A model generated the notes under the pieces. That model searched no databases and was not told where the DNA came from. It saw only the letters and a list, made by a program, of their open reading frames with translations. From positions 50,225,001-50,289,000 of the forward strand of contig OX419758.1 of NCBI GenBank assembly GCA_948567375.1: DNA of 64,000 nucleotides, written 5' to 3'. Both the position numbers and the translations under genes were made by a program. Below, one piece after another: positions 47,745 to 59,543 of the stretch. Numbering within the stretch: position 1 is the stretch's first letter; the number at the start of each line of letters is the position of its first letter. This stretch comes from Lunularia cruciata (lineage: Eukaryota; Streptophyta; Marchantiopsida; Lunulariales; Lunulariaceae).

Positions 47745-48340
47745 GATTCTTACACACGATCAATGTTCACTGGCTACTTCTTACTTCAATAGAGGGTTAA
47801 AATGATCACTTAGGAGGATGCACAAACTATGGAGACTACCATTGGGACCTCAAAGTCTATCACTTGTTGATAATATTCCTCACCAAATTGTAGACTACAA
47901 GCTTCCTAAACATCACTTTTGGTCTAACTACATAACAGATTTCTACTTGCATGTTGAAAGGATGCAGATTTGATACATTTTGATCCATAACATCATAATA
48001 GAATGTAGATTGTCAAATCCTACTCTTTCTTATATACCACCATAGGTACAATCATCAAGTTTGGTAAATTCATCACTTTGTCCATGAATTTTGCTCCAAA
48101 GTGTAAATTAACAATACTCTCATTTGCTCACGCTTAATGTATATAATCTTGGTATGGAATAGATTCAAGAATGGAAAGCTAGGTGCAAGAAATTGTCCTC
48201 ATGATGCATCCATTCCATCTGCTCTTTAAAGCCCTTCCCAAGTGTAGCAATTATATTATGTTCTCCACCTCAAATTACTCAATTTCAATAGCTCATGCTC
48301 TTCCAAGAGGAGTGATCCACTCTCTTGGATTAAAACACTT

Positions 48341-48352
48341 GCTCTGATACCA
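48341..48352 (-). other. primer-binding site, tRNA-iMet type
   Basis: The minus strand reads TGGTATCAGAGC one base inside the 5' LTR, which is the standard plant initiator-methionine tRNA primer site. The match is perfect over these 12 bases and then diverges. Confidence 0.88.
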
Positions 48353-48353
48353 T

Positions 48354-49038
48354 TGTAATAATCCAAGGACAAGGGAACTCTTCAAGAGAGATACAAGAGA
48401 GAAAGCATAGATTTCACACTCAATCCTTTGATGCCCCAAAGGAGCACCTTCTCTTTATTATATAGCCAAGGAAGATCTCCTCCAAGGAAGCTCCACCATA
48501 GGATTAGGTACATGGATAGTTGACTTGTTAGCAAGATCCACCCTTAGATTACTTGCTTGGATGGGTGACATGTTGGTCCTGGTCCAATCTGGTTGGTCAA
48601 ACAAGCTTTGACCAAAGAGAATCTTTTAGGGAATCTTCCTATAGGAATCTCAAAATCACGTGGGTGAGATACTATTGGGAAGCTCTCAGTGAGACAAACC
48701 AAGGGGAAGGAAAGGCTAGCCTTGCCTCTATTGGGGGAGGACACTACACATTTTTTAGGCCTAATTCATCTGTTTAGGCCTTTGAAATTGCCTCTCAAGT
48801 TTTTAGGCCTATTTTGGCTTCTGCCTTGTTAGTAGAAGTGCTCTTTTAGTGATACCTCTATCTGATCTACATTCTCCATCATGTGTAACATCCTTCCAAC
48901 TGTCACCACCACAAGTTTCACCTCTAGATCATATGCTTAGCTATTGATTCTAAAGTTTCCAAGCATGTTTTGGTTTTTGGCCTAAATTTTTGGTCTAAAT
49001 TTCATCTCTAGATCATCTATCTAGCTATTGGTATTACA
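48354..49038 (-). repeat. 5' LTR of the chromovirus (685 bp)
   Basis: TG..CA ends (TGTAATAATCC to GGTATTACA in plus view) and colinear with the 3' LTR, except for a deletion of about 70 bases near 48985 within the duplicated unit. The two LTRs also differ by many scattered substitutions, so the insertion is not recent. Confidence 0.9.
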
Positions 49039-49043
49039 CATAT

Positions 49044-49330
49044 CCAGTGATCCTTGGATAACTGTTCTTTATAATGATGAGGATGGAGACCAAAGTCCTT
49101 GATGATGGTTCTGCCTATGCCCAAATCAGAAGCCAAGATGGCAAGAAAGAAATGCAATTTCTCACTATACCTACAAACCATGAGAGCAACCGGGATTACT
49201 TGAGGAGTGGTTCTCTACCTAAAGTGACATTGGAGTTCAAGGATTTTCCCAAGTACAACTATAGTGAGAATATAGAGGTACATCAAAGAAGTTTCTCTTG
49301 CTTCACAAGGGAATTACCTCATATATAAGA
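49044..49330 (+). pseudogene. protease, second half (old Ty3-type element)
   Basis: Continues the reading interrupted at 41754. The first codons after the target duplication give PVILG, the expected LG end block of a retropepsin, followed by a stop and then MMRMETKVLDDGSAYAQIRS and KKEMQFLTIPTNHES (49074-49220). The match of both sides to one protein frame independently supports the insertion site. Confidence 0.75.
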
Positions 49331-49739
49331 GTGATGAGGATTTCTCAAAGTGGAATTGGTATGTACACACAACTTGCCAAATTTGCACAAACGAGAGTAG
49401 AAAGTTCTACAAGAATAGGAAAAAGAGTTAAAAAGAGTCAGGCTGATTGATGAGGATGACACTATATTAGGGATATACATGGAGATAGGGTTGGAGGATC
49501 CTCTAAGAGAGCTCAAGAGGATGGAGCCTGAGCATGAGGATCAAGTGGTGGAAATACATTTGAGGGAGTTTTATTCAACAATAGAATTCTTTTTGGCATT
49601 TTGAGGGTTAGGCGGACACCACATACAAGAGAGTGGAGAGCAAGGTCAGGCTTATGGCTGAACCTCTTCCAAGTGACTTTGATCAACCTGTCTAACATGC
49701 TCAAAAGCAAAAAAGCTTAAGTGATCCAAATCAGATAGG

Positions 49740-50840
49740 TCACAAATTCACCAAAGCTACACTCAAGGAGTTGATGGTTGGTTCATCGTATTTTCTTCTA
49801 CCAATTGACGAGAAAAAAATTCAAGAGATTTTGAGTTTGCATGGGAAAGATATCTCTTTTGAGCTTTTTTTAATTGGGTGTGTAGATCCAAGCACTATGG
49901 CTTTGATGATTATCTTTATGGTTCCACATACGCCTTGGGACTTGAGACCAATACCAAGAGTTTACAAGCCAAAACTTATGGAGCTCTTGAAGGAGAAACA
50001 CATATGCAAAGATCCTAGAGCCATCATTTGCACCTTATTCTAGTTGTTGGTTTATAGTGCCGAAGAAAAATGGAGCTTTCAAGATATATAGCTAGTGAAT
50101 CAAGTGACAATTAGGAACATTGGGATATGGTAGATTGTTGGAGAATTTGTTGAAGCTTTTGCTAGTAGAGCCATATATTCTTTGGGAGATCTACACTCTA
50201 ATATGACCAATTCCAACTTGTTGAAGGTAGTAGAGACATGACCACAATGAAGACATCATGGGGTCTGATGAGGATGTGCATGTTGTTGCAAGGAGCAACA
50301 AATTATATTGCACATATCATTAAAAAATGAATAAAGTTCTTAGGGAGTTCATTCCGGAGAAGACAATGCCTTTTATGGATGATATTCCAATAAAAAGGTG
50401 CATAGAGGAAGAGAAGGATGAAGAAGTGGATCAAAGAGAGTGCCATAGGTTTGTAGCTGATCATATTTCAAATTGTGATTAGATCCTATTATAGTTTGAG
50501 GAGGTTCATTTGACCTTATCGGGTGCTAAATCCAAGTTTGGAGTTGAAGAGGTGATCATTGTTGAGCATTTATATAGATGGTTTGATTGCAAACCTAATC
50601 CAAGCAAGGTAGATGCAATTTAGCAAATGAAGGACACAAGTGAATTCACCAACAAAAGTGAGGAGATTCTTGGAAGCTTGCATGTTTTATCATGTATGGA
50701 TTTTGTACCTTGCTCACGTAGCCGATCCTCTCTATAATTTATTGCGGAATGGTCAAAAGTTTAGATGGGAGGAGAGATACACAAAACCGGTTCAAAAGCT
50801 GAAACAATTGATGTCCTCTCTACTTATACTATGATGGATC
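49740..50840 (+). pseudogene. reverse transcriptase of the old Ty3-type element
   Basis: Plus-strand RT with stops. 49771-50043 ends with HTPWDLRPIPRVYKPKLMEL, followed by WFIVPKKNGAF (about 50049). The catalytic block reads MPFMDDIPIKRC (about 50369-50404). Then come ISNCD, FEEVHLTLSGAKSKFG and VVEHLYRWFDCKPNPSKVDA, and MNSPTKVRRFLEACMFYHVW (from 50640). The FMDD variant and the PIK that follows are typical of this lineage. Numerous stops make it inactive. Confidence 0.75.
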
Positions 50841-52395
50841 AGCTACAAGAACAACAAAATTCTGGTACTCACTATTCATACAAGTTTCATAGCTATTGGC
50901 TAGGCAATAGGGCAAGATGCTGAAGAAAATAACCAATATGCAATGCATTTTGGGGCAAAGGTATTGAGTAAGTGCCAAAGAGTCTACCCTCATGTTAAAT
51001 GAGAGCTATGGGGAATGGTTATAGTGATGAAGTCTAAGAAGGTCTACTTGATTGGTGCACCGGTTATAGTGGAGATAGATTGTTTGTGACCATTAAGGAT
51101 GACTACAAATTTTTATACTCTGGACATTGTGATGCTCCAGAGTATGGATAGCATACATCAAGTATTTGAATGTTGAGTTTTGAGATATAACAAGCAAGGA
51201 TAATCCAATAGCAAATATGCTATCTTGGATTGAGTATCAAAAAGAGGAGTCAATGATTGACGATGTCAAAGTTATAGGTACTACTTTTTTTTTGAGGGCT
51301 CAGGTAGGAGAGTATGAGCATCCCAAGTTCTTCATGGAGTAGCTTTCTGAAGTAGAATGGTTGGATATTGGGTGTTACCTTAGCTCCTTGACCAAGCAAC
51401 CAGAATGGAATGACACTTGGTACAAACAACTATGGCAAAAAGCATATAATTACCTTGTGTAAGGGGTTATTTGTGAAAGAAAGCTAAAAAGAATGACAAG
51501 CCGCCACAATAGGTTGTATGCAAGGAGGAGACAAGGAAGTTATGTATTAAAGAATTCCATGAGAGCTTGTGGGTTGGATAAGTGGTATTTATTCCAAACT
51601 AAAGGAGAGGTATTGGTGGCATAATATGTACAAAGATGTAGTTCAATTTGTAAAAGACGTGTAAAGTCTACCAAACATACTAAGGTGTTTGACATAGAGA
51701 TGGATATCATCCTACCTATCTACTTGCAATGCATATCAAGTAAATTTTGGATCTGGTTACTATGTCGGTTGAGATATGGCAGATGCGGTATTTGGTTTTG
51801 GCGTAGGAGTATTTGTCTAACTAGGTGGAAGGATGAGCCTTGAGGACCAAAACCAGCAAGGGAGTTTTCATATTTATGTTGAAGGATGTGGTTTGGAAAA
51901 ATTACAACAGATCAAGGAGAGCTAAATATGTAAGAAGCCAAGGTTTTCTTTGAGAGGTGTGGAGTCAAATTTGCTCTTGCTACAGCTCACAACCCGGAGT
52001 GAAATGCCAAGAATGAGTGAGATCATCTTCCTATTGTGAAAGCCATTATGGAAGCATGCCAAGGGAGAGTGAAAGAGTGGCCAAGACTCTTACCATATTT
52101 TCTATGGGCAGATGTCACCACTCATTATTCAATAATCTAATACATGCCAGCAAAGTTGATGCATGGGCAAAAACTGATTATGCCAATTGAAGAACAAATA
52201 CCCACTTGGAGTGTCCTATCTTAGGAAGATTTTGTATCTAAGGAGGAGATTCTAGCACTCGAAATTTGTCATTTGGAGAAAGACCAAAGGATGTTGAGCT
52301 AGCAATTGAGAGGCTTAAGAATGCACACATTGGGAACAAGGAAAAATTTGACAAAAACCACCGCTTGAGACCAAGAGATATTCAAAAAGGAGATT
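50841..52395 (+). pseudogene. RNase H and integrase of the old Ty3-type element
   Basis: RNase H-like sequence (about 50880-51250) is strongly decayed. The integrase is clearer: KITTDQGEL (about 51895) precedes KFALATAHNPE and IVKAIMEACQGRVKEWPRLL (about 51968-52090), then YFLWADVTTHYSI, YMPAKLMHGQKLIMPIEEQI. The order and wording match Ty3 integrase cores with an NPEGNAKNER block. Several stops are present. Confidence 0.75.
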
Positions 52396-52397
52396 AG

Positions 52398-52646
52398 GTG
52401 CTAATCTACAATAGTAGTCTAGATAATCAATATAGTGCTATGAGGAAATTCTCAAAGTGTTGGTTTGGATCTTATGTGGTTGTTAATATACTTGATAATG
52501 CTACTTACTCTCTTCAAGAGTTGGATGGAAGCAAACTTAAGGTTCTATTTGTGGGCAAGTGCATCAAGCTCTTCAAAAAACAAGAAGGAAGTTGGAGCAT
52601 GAACAAAGTTAGCAAAGAGTTGGATCTAGTTCAATTCCAAAGTTAA
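52398..52646 (+). pseudogene. polyprotein C-terminal tail (old Ty3-type element)
   Basis: 82 open codons: MLIYNSSLDNQYSAMRKFSK, WFGSYVVVNILDNATYSLQE and LDGSKLKVLFVGKCIKLFKK. This is the post-core integrase segment, and the polyprotein ends at the stop at 52644-52646. It is the least damaged part of the element. A purine-rich stretch (AGAAGAGGTGGA, about 52759-52770) before the LTR can serve as PPT. Confidence 0.75.
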
Positions 52647-52774
52647 GATTTGCTACTAGAAGATGACGAGTCTCAACAATCAGATGAGAAAGTTGCATGA
52701 TTCCAACCAAAATGTGTGGTCTGATCAGTTTGTGCATGCCAAACAATACACATGTTTAGAAGAGGTGGATGTTG

Positions 52775-53942
52775 TGTTGTGGTTTGCGTAACTAGTGAAA
52801 AGGAGTTAGTATAGTTTATCTCCACATTATTGGAGTGGATTGTAAGATAGATCCCATTGTTGAGCTATTGCCATGTGAGCTATTTATGTACATGTATGTG
52901 ATTGGCCATATGGATTATGGTCTTGTTTTCTTTGAGGGCTCTTATGTATATAGGTGGTGGAGAGTAGATAAAAGGATGGTGTGTTTAGTTTTAGGAGACT
53001 CAATTGGGAGGAGGCTGTTGAGAGTGAGAGTTTTAGCAAAACATGGACACCATGATGACAAAGGAAGCATTTGAGCAAGAGATGTCCTAATCTCTCAATA
53101 TACCTCTCCCAAATGCTTTTCTCATTAGGCTTTAGATTTTACACCATAACGGCTTATGGGTCTGGATGGTAGCACATTTTGGGATGGCATTCATGGAGCC
53201 AATGATAGAAAACCCAAATCCTATTATCCTTCCATTGTTTACTTACAAGAAAGTCTAGGATTTAACAATTTATGTGCTCTTAGGAGAAAAAGTTTTTAAA
53301 TTCATTCATGAGCCCCAAGTGCAGTTGTGGGGTCCATTTGTCAAAATGTGAAGAGGTTAAATGACAAATTTGCAAGAATTTGGGTTCCAACAAGGGAAGC
53401 TTGGACTTCTTCAAGGATTGAAGGATTTAAAGGAGAAAATTTGACAAGAAAAGAGTATGGATGGAGAGAGGAGCTTATAGGCTACAATTTGGAGATAGAA
53501 AGCAAGTAATTTGAGCAAATTCTCAAGTTGATATGATCAATTGAATGGAGTGGAGTAGAATTCATAATTAGGTGTATAGATTGGACAATTTGGGAAGCCT
53601 CATGAAAAATTTTGATAATCTGTCAATGCGGTTGGAGAGTGGACAAAGTGCTTATACTGCTGAGTGCAAGAAATTTTAGTTTTGGATCAACCTCAAATCA
53701 GATTTGGTTGATTGAAGTTGGAGCATATTGGGGAGTAAGGTATTCGAGATGAGCTGATGATCAAGTTTGGAGTTTTGGTCACTCCTCAAGTTGTGATTCA
53801 AATCACCTTATGAAAATTTCCAATATTGTTGATGATTAGATGTTGCATCTTTATGGTTAGCTTATACAACCTTTGATCCATAAGTTCCACAACTAGGCAT
53901 CCTATGTGTTCCTAGAGAGAAAAAGGCAAAGTAAGATAGTAT
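52775..53942 (+). mobile_element. 3' LTR (internally deleted) of the old Ty3-type element
   Basis: Starts TGTTGTGGTTTGCG at 52775 after the purine-rich tract. It is colinear with the reverse complement of 56089-55000, then lacks about 600 bases and resumes with the LTR 3' end (CACAACTAGGCAT..GGCAAAGTAAGATA, about 53870-53942). It carries the LTR-borne ORF (GLDGSTFWDGIHG at about 53159, WVPTREAWTSSRIEG at about 53377). Confidence 0.65.
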
Positions 53943-53944
53943 AT

Positions 53945-56089
53945 AAATCCTACTAGTTTGATTGCACGTGTTACCCAACCAATAGAACACTCCACTTTTG
54001 TTTCTAAGATTCCTTCTATTGGGTAGGGAAGTAACGGCAACCTAACATGTCATCATAACATATCTATTGGTCATCACTTCTAACATTAACAAGAAGAAAT
54101 CACACAACACTCCTAGAAGGAAAGAATCTAAGTGCAATGCTCGCTGAAAAATCCAAGCCAACTAGGCCTACAAACAAGCATGCAAGCATGGAGAAGATCC
54201 AATCAAAATAATTCAAAAAGAACTCTCCATGTTTTTGGTAGAAATCAACTTCAGAGACTCCTATTCTATCCCCAAGCCGATTTCAATCTGTTCTCCAAGT
54301 CTCTTCTAAGTTGTATTCCAACCTCCAAATCAATTTGTACTCCAAGTAGAGTAATTTTGTGTCTTTTTACTAAGGAAAACTCTATGTAACTCAGATGACA
54401 ATAAATTTTCTTGTGTTTCTCTCATTCCAATGATCTAGGACTCAATGAAAGCCTATAAAATAGGCTTTTGAATGGTATGAAGAAAGCCACAATTTGACAA
54501 CTCCCTAGATAAGGTCTCAAACTTGGCCAGATTTTTGTAGTTTCCACCCTAATTTTGAGATCCCTAATTGAGGGTTTGCTCCCAGTTCTTGGAAAATTTC
54601 TCTAGATTTATGGATAAAAGGTAAATTTAATCCTCACAAATACTCTAGCAACTTCAAATCTTCAATCATAGTCACAAAAATAGGAGAATTGAGATTCAAC
54701 CATGATTGAAGATAGAAATGACCTATCAAGCTTATGTTAGTATTTTCAATAAAACTTATTACATAAGCTCTCACTCTCTATGGACCTTGAGTTAACCAAA
54801 AATTTCACAATACCTATTTGTGACTTTTTCTAGACCCTTGCAAATTTTAATAGCCTAATCCAACCCCAATCCCTAGATATGGATCAATTCTTGAGCTAGG
54901 CTAACTTGTGAGCTTTACATACTTAGGTATACTTGATCCAAGACCTTGAATTCTCCATTTAAGGAATTCACAAAAACTTTTCACCCAAAGATGTAAAATC
55001 TAACCACCAACAATATTGAAAATGTTCATAGCTTGATTCAAACCACAGCTTGAGGAGCAACCAAAACCCCAAACCTGATCATAATCTTCTCCTCAACAAT
55101 TTGATCTCTTGTGCTTAACTTTAATTGATCAGATATAATCTTAGATTGACTCAAAGAAGGAATTTAGTAGGCCTAATACCGTGAGCACTTTATCAACTTA
55201 CTAATCCCATTGATAGATCATGAAAAAATATGAAAAAACTCTCCAAATTCTCTTATTTGCTCTAAATGAGTGAGAATTTGACTCCTTGCTTCAATTGCTT
55301 AATCCACTCAAATCTACTCAATTTCTTTGGTTTTTGTCTCCCAATTGTACCCTATCAGCTTTTCTCTACAACTATGGTCTTGTCACTGCAAATTCTTTCC
55401 TCTAACTCCTTCAATATATGAAGAAGTCCAAGCTTCCTCTGTTGGGACCCAAACTCTTACAAATTTGTCATTTAGCCTCTTCACTTTTTGACAAATGGAC
55501 CCCACATCTCCAACTTGAAGCTCATGAACTAATTTAAATCCTTCTTTTCCTATAAGAGCACATAAATTATTAAATCCCAGACTTGCTTGTAAGTAAGCAC
55601 TTGAAGGATGACAGGATATGGGTTTTCCATCATCAACTCCATGAATATTGCTCCAAAATGTGCCACTATCCAGACCCATAAGCTATCATGGTGTAGACTT
55701 TGAAGCCTTATGAGAAAAATATTTGGGAGTGGCAGATTGGGAGCATGGGACATCTTCTCAAGTAGGAGATGTCATGAATCAGTAGGAATCAAGCAGCTTA
55801 TTTTGACATCATGGTGTCCACGTTTTGCTTAAACTCTCACTCTCAACGTCATTCTCTCACTTGAGATTCCTAAAACTAAAAACACCCCCTATTATCAACT
55901 CTCCGCCACCTATATACATAAGAGACCTCAAAGAGAACAAGACCATAATCTATATGGTAAATCATTTACATGTACATAGATTGCTTACATGGTAATAGCT
56001 CAACCATGGGAATTGTGCTACAATCTACTCCAATAATGTGGAGATAAACCATATTAGTTCCTTTTTCACTAGTTACGCAAACCACAACA
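53945..56089 (-). mobile_element. inverted, nearly complete LTR of the old Ty3 family (about 2.1 kb)
   Basis: Minus-oriented. Its start in LTR terms is CGCAAACCACAACA complement at 56076-56089. It runs through the ORF region (55753-55383) down to about 53945, where it abuts the plus-oriented 3' LTR. It is the most complete copy of this LTR. Over about 1.1 kb it forms an inverted repeat with 52775-53870, and it is colinear with the fragment 37150-38645. A leftover solo LTR, or part of a second element in opposite orientation, are both possible. Confidence 0.65.
55383..55679 (-). pseudogene. ORF carried inside the LTR (98 codons)
   Basis: Reads MGLDSGTFWSNIHGVDDGKP, then ASLGFNNLCALIGKEGF and VGSICQKVKRLNDKFVRVWV, and WTSSYIEGVRGKNLQ. 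Related, partly broken sequence is found in the LTR at about 53155-53509 and the C-terminal part at 38653-38757. Differences between copies are often conservative in protein terms. I do not recognise the domain. It may be a captured or LTR-specific coding region, or simply a once-coding part of the family. Confidence 0.4.
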
Positions 56090-56243
56090 TGACAATAAGA
56101 AGAAACAAGACCCATTTTTATGCAAATGTATAAGGTATTAAATCACAAATATGTGTACTTTTGAACACCTATTAAATTTTTGTTAATTTGGAATGGCCTC
56201 TTTTGTATGTGTGAGGACTTCTGAATCCTACTTGTCTCTTTTG

Positions 56244-56245
56244 TA

Positions 56246-56285
<40 letters not shown>
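56244..56285. repeat. compound (GT)n(GA)n microsatellite
   Basis: About twelve GT units followed directly by about nine GA units (56244-56285). Nearby text repeats TTTTGTATGTGTG.GA, so the array grew from a short local duplication. Confidence 0.9.
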
Positions 56286-56287
<2 letters not shown>

Positions 56288-57955
56288 ATTATGAATCCCT
56301 TTGGTTGTTTTGTGTGCAAGACTATTTATGAATCCTATGGATATCAAAAATATATGTTGAGAGGATTTTTAAGAATCATGTGTGTGAGAGGATTAATGAA
56401 TACTGTGCATATAAAAAACTATATATCTTTTGAATGGTCAATTTCTTTCTAGGTGTAAAATGATGTATGTTCATTGAACATGAGATATTAAATTCCATGA
56501 GTGATTATTGGAGTGAGATGATAGTTCAAATAAGTATGGATAGTTCTATTCATAAATTTGGATATTTTGTTTCACAGATAAGTGTAAAATAGAATAGGAT
56601 TTAAAGGAAAAGGGAAGGAATTTGCATATCTAGAAGGATACAAGTTTAGAAATTTTATAAGGAGTCAAGAGAGCAAGAATTGTAAGGTAACTTGGGCATC
56701 AATGAGAAGAGTGCACAAGGGTAGAGTTTACTCCTCTATAAGAAGTCAAAGGAGGGAGGCAGACATTCAAAGAACAAAGGAGAGGAAAAAATTTGGATGA
56801 AAGAGAAAGAGAGAGGAAAGAGGGAAGGACAATTTTTGCAACGTTCAATCAAGAGGGAGAGACCTACCTATAAACAAAGCAAGAATAGAGAAGGAGAAAC
56901 TTGAGACCTATAGATGATGATAGAGAAAATGATATACTGTTTTTGCAGCATGTGATCAACATATGAAGGGACCTAGAGCACACTCAAGAGGGATAGTTCT
57001 ACAAACAAAAACATATGCATTCAAATAGCCTATTGATAGAAATTGAGATAGAGAATGGAAGAAAAGCACAATTCCAAGGGAAAGGATAAGACAAGGAGCA
57101 CATTTGAATTGCCTACTCACATATATTGAGATAGAGAAGAGGAGGGGGGCACAAAGGCAATTCAAAGGGGAAGGAACATGGAAGAAAGCATAATTTGAAG
57201 TGAAGGGATATGACAAAAAGAGTCCATTTGATTGAGATAACATAGAGGAACTGCTAATAGAAATTTGATAGAGAGCTCATTCAAACAAGATATGGGAAGA
57301 AGACTTGAATTTCCTAAGAATAAAGAGAGTCATGGTGCATGAAAATGTAGATTACCAAAAATTGTGGGACATGCCCCACATGGAGGATTTCAACAAAGAG
57401 AATTGGTTGATAAATTTTCATTTCTATGCTTATTATTATACTTGGATCAAATGGAGCTAGTTTGACAAACACCAACTAAGGAAGGCAATAGAGATGATCC
57501 AAAAAGTGGAACTTGATATATTGGGTCTCAAAGTTGCTCTAGGGATTGAACACCCTACTCAAGCTGTAAGTCTCCATCTTGTCTCAGTTTAATTCAATTG
57601 CAATTCATTTGCTCCATCATTTGATTTTTGTTGAATTCATGATGAAATTTTTGTTTTGGTTTGTCAATACTATTTCTTTTTTTGTTTCTCCCAACCCCAA
57701 TCCCAAACCCTAAACCTTACCAAAACCCTAATTACAAAACAAACCCCCTAATGAACTCTCAACACCCCTTGGCCTGAAACCCTCTATAGAATGCCTCAAA
57801 TAGATCCCCTTGTTTTTTGCTTTTTTTGAAACCCCTTGTTTCTTGATTTTCAACAAACCTCTTATTTCTATGAATGACTTGTACCCTTGGATGAAACCTA
57901 TGAACTCCTTTACAAGAACTATGCTTGAATGAAACCTATGTCCAACTGAACAAAA
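56286..57955. other. no gene recognised; purine-rich plus strand
   Basis: From 56640 to 57400 the plus strand is strongly purine-rich (AGAGAG, GGAAGG). Blocks of about 90 bases recur imperfectly at about 57000-57200 (CATTTGAATTGCCTACT / CATTCAAATAGCCTATT, then TTGAGATAGAGAA). No domain was found on either strand. Confidence 0.45.
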
Positions 57956-57979
57956 CCTTATTCCCTAACAAGGTCTTGA

Positions 57980-58260
57980 ACAAACCCTAAACTCCTCTCC
58001 TCTACAAATAAACCCCTTTGTCCAAAAAGAGGTTCTTAACAAAACCATTGCTCCCATATACCAACCACTTTGTTTCGAAGGGAGTTCTAAATGAACTCTC
58101 TTCCTAAGAAGTGGGATACAAACAAACCTCCTTCCCATGAAGTACATTCCAAAAAAGCTCCCTTTTTAAGAAGGGAGTTATGAACAAACCTTCCTCCCAT
58201 GAAGTGCTTTCACAAACCCTTTCCTTGGGAAAGGGATTCAAACAAACTCATTGCCTTATG
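57980..58260. repeat. imperfect minisatellite
   Basis: Recurring blocks of about 50-65 bases with ACAAACC..CCTTCCCATGAAGTxC and AAGAAGxGxG, at about 58100, 58140 and 58200. Self-complementary pieces such as CCCTTTTTAAGAAGGG and CCTTTCCTTGGGAAAGG are included. Unknown role. Confidence 0.5.
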
Positions 58261-59285
58261 AGTAGTTCTTTTATTAAATATTTGAGGTGTAGATTATTGA
58301 GCTAGGTTGTTTGTGGTTGTTGTTGATGTGGTAGGTCATTTTGTACCCTAAGTTTGATAGCATGTAGGATACACTAACCCATAGTGGCAATATTGGGAGT
58401 TCATTCAGTTTGACTGTATAAGGTATCAAAGAGACCTTTGCTTTGCTAAGAGGAATTTTAGGGAAGAAAAGGGTTTTTTTTGTATTCATGGATGGAGGAT
58501 TGGTTTCTAGTTAGAGCTCACTAACCAGAAATATCTTGTTCAACAATATATATACCCATCATAGAGACCATACTTTTATTTGTTGATTTCAATCCTTGTG
58601 CTAACTCATAGATCCAAGGTAGTGCATGGCCATACTGCTCTTCATGTGAAGAGCAAGGTTAAGCATTCCATAGAGGACTATGATTGGGTGGAGCTTATGT
58701 TGGTGGGTGTTTAGGTAGAGTTGGTGTTCTTACAAAAGTAACTTTGGCACCTTAATGAGAAATAGTCCAAGATGACTTTTGTTAGATACTTCCTTACCCA
58801 CTTTTTTTGGAGAGTGGAGTCATTGGAGATGATGAGGTTACTTATGGAATCACTTCTATGGGAGATGAGACTCCTCTTCATTGTTTAGATAAGGATGAGT
58901 ATGAGTGAGAAAAGTGTACTCATGACTATTGAAAACTATATGTTTTCAATTCTATTGTATTAGTTCAAAACATGCATATGGTAAATGGTTTTACCCATTA
59001 GTTGCATGGTTCTAATGTATAAATTCCTTGAGAAATGTATCAATTTTTTTAGAAATGATATAGTTTAGATTTTTCTTATTATATTGAATGCTTCTTAATT
59101 GGTGTTATAGTGTTGATTATTAGATAGTGTTTAATGCTTCAACTTTGATGACTTGATATTGATTTTTACTTGTGCATAGGTCAATCTCTGCATGTTGTAG
59201 ATGACTTTCTTCGCATCCATGGTATAGATGAAACCCTATTTATAGAGGACTCTAGTTTAGCTGAGGGATCTATTTTCCAAGATCC
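58261..59285. other. no gene recognised
   Basis: AT-rich sequence without a recognisable domain. GCTCTTCATGTGAAGAGC at 58639-58656 is a perfect palindrome of 8-base arms around TG. Confidence 0.45.
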
Positions 59286-59289
59286 TCTT

Positions 59290-59543
59290 GACTCAGCTTG
59301 TTGATGTAGAGATGTTGTCCCATGTGACACAAATTGAGTCTCATCTACATTAGAGAGTCTACCATGATAGAGCAAGACATGGATATTATAGCTTGGAGAC
59401 CTTGATCCTTGAGTGAGACTCAGCTTGTTGATGTAGAGATGTTGTTCCATGTGACACAAATTGAGTCTCATCTACATTAGAGAGCCTACCATGATAGAGC
59501 AAGACATGGATATTATAGCTTGGAGACCTTGATCCTTGCATGA
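59290..59543. repeat. 127 bp tandem duplication
   Basis: 59290-59416 is repeated at 59417-59543 with about two substitutions in the first 115 bases (TTGTCCC/TTGTTCC, GAGTC/GAGCC). 127 is not a multiple of three. This is a recent event in otherwise featureless sequence. Confidence 0.85.

Larger units (their letters stand above)
41755..49038 (-). mobile_element. full-length Ty3 chromovirus, TSD CATAT
   Basis: A complete structure of 7284 bp on the minus strand. It has a 5' LTR (48354-49038), PBS, gag, protease, RT, RNase H, integrase with chromodomain, PPT and 3' LTR (41755-42508). Both LTRs start TG and end CA, and a perfect 5 bp duplication CATAT lies at 41750-41754 and 49039-49043. The chromodomain marks it as a chromovirus, a lineage that often targets heterochromatin. 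The coding region has stops and frameshifts throughout, so it cannot transpose by itself. It is inserted in the protease region of an older element and carries a solo LTR of its own family (45386-46117). Confidence 0.92.
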
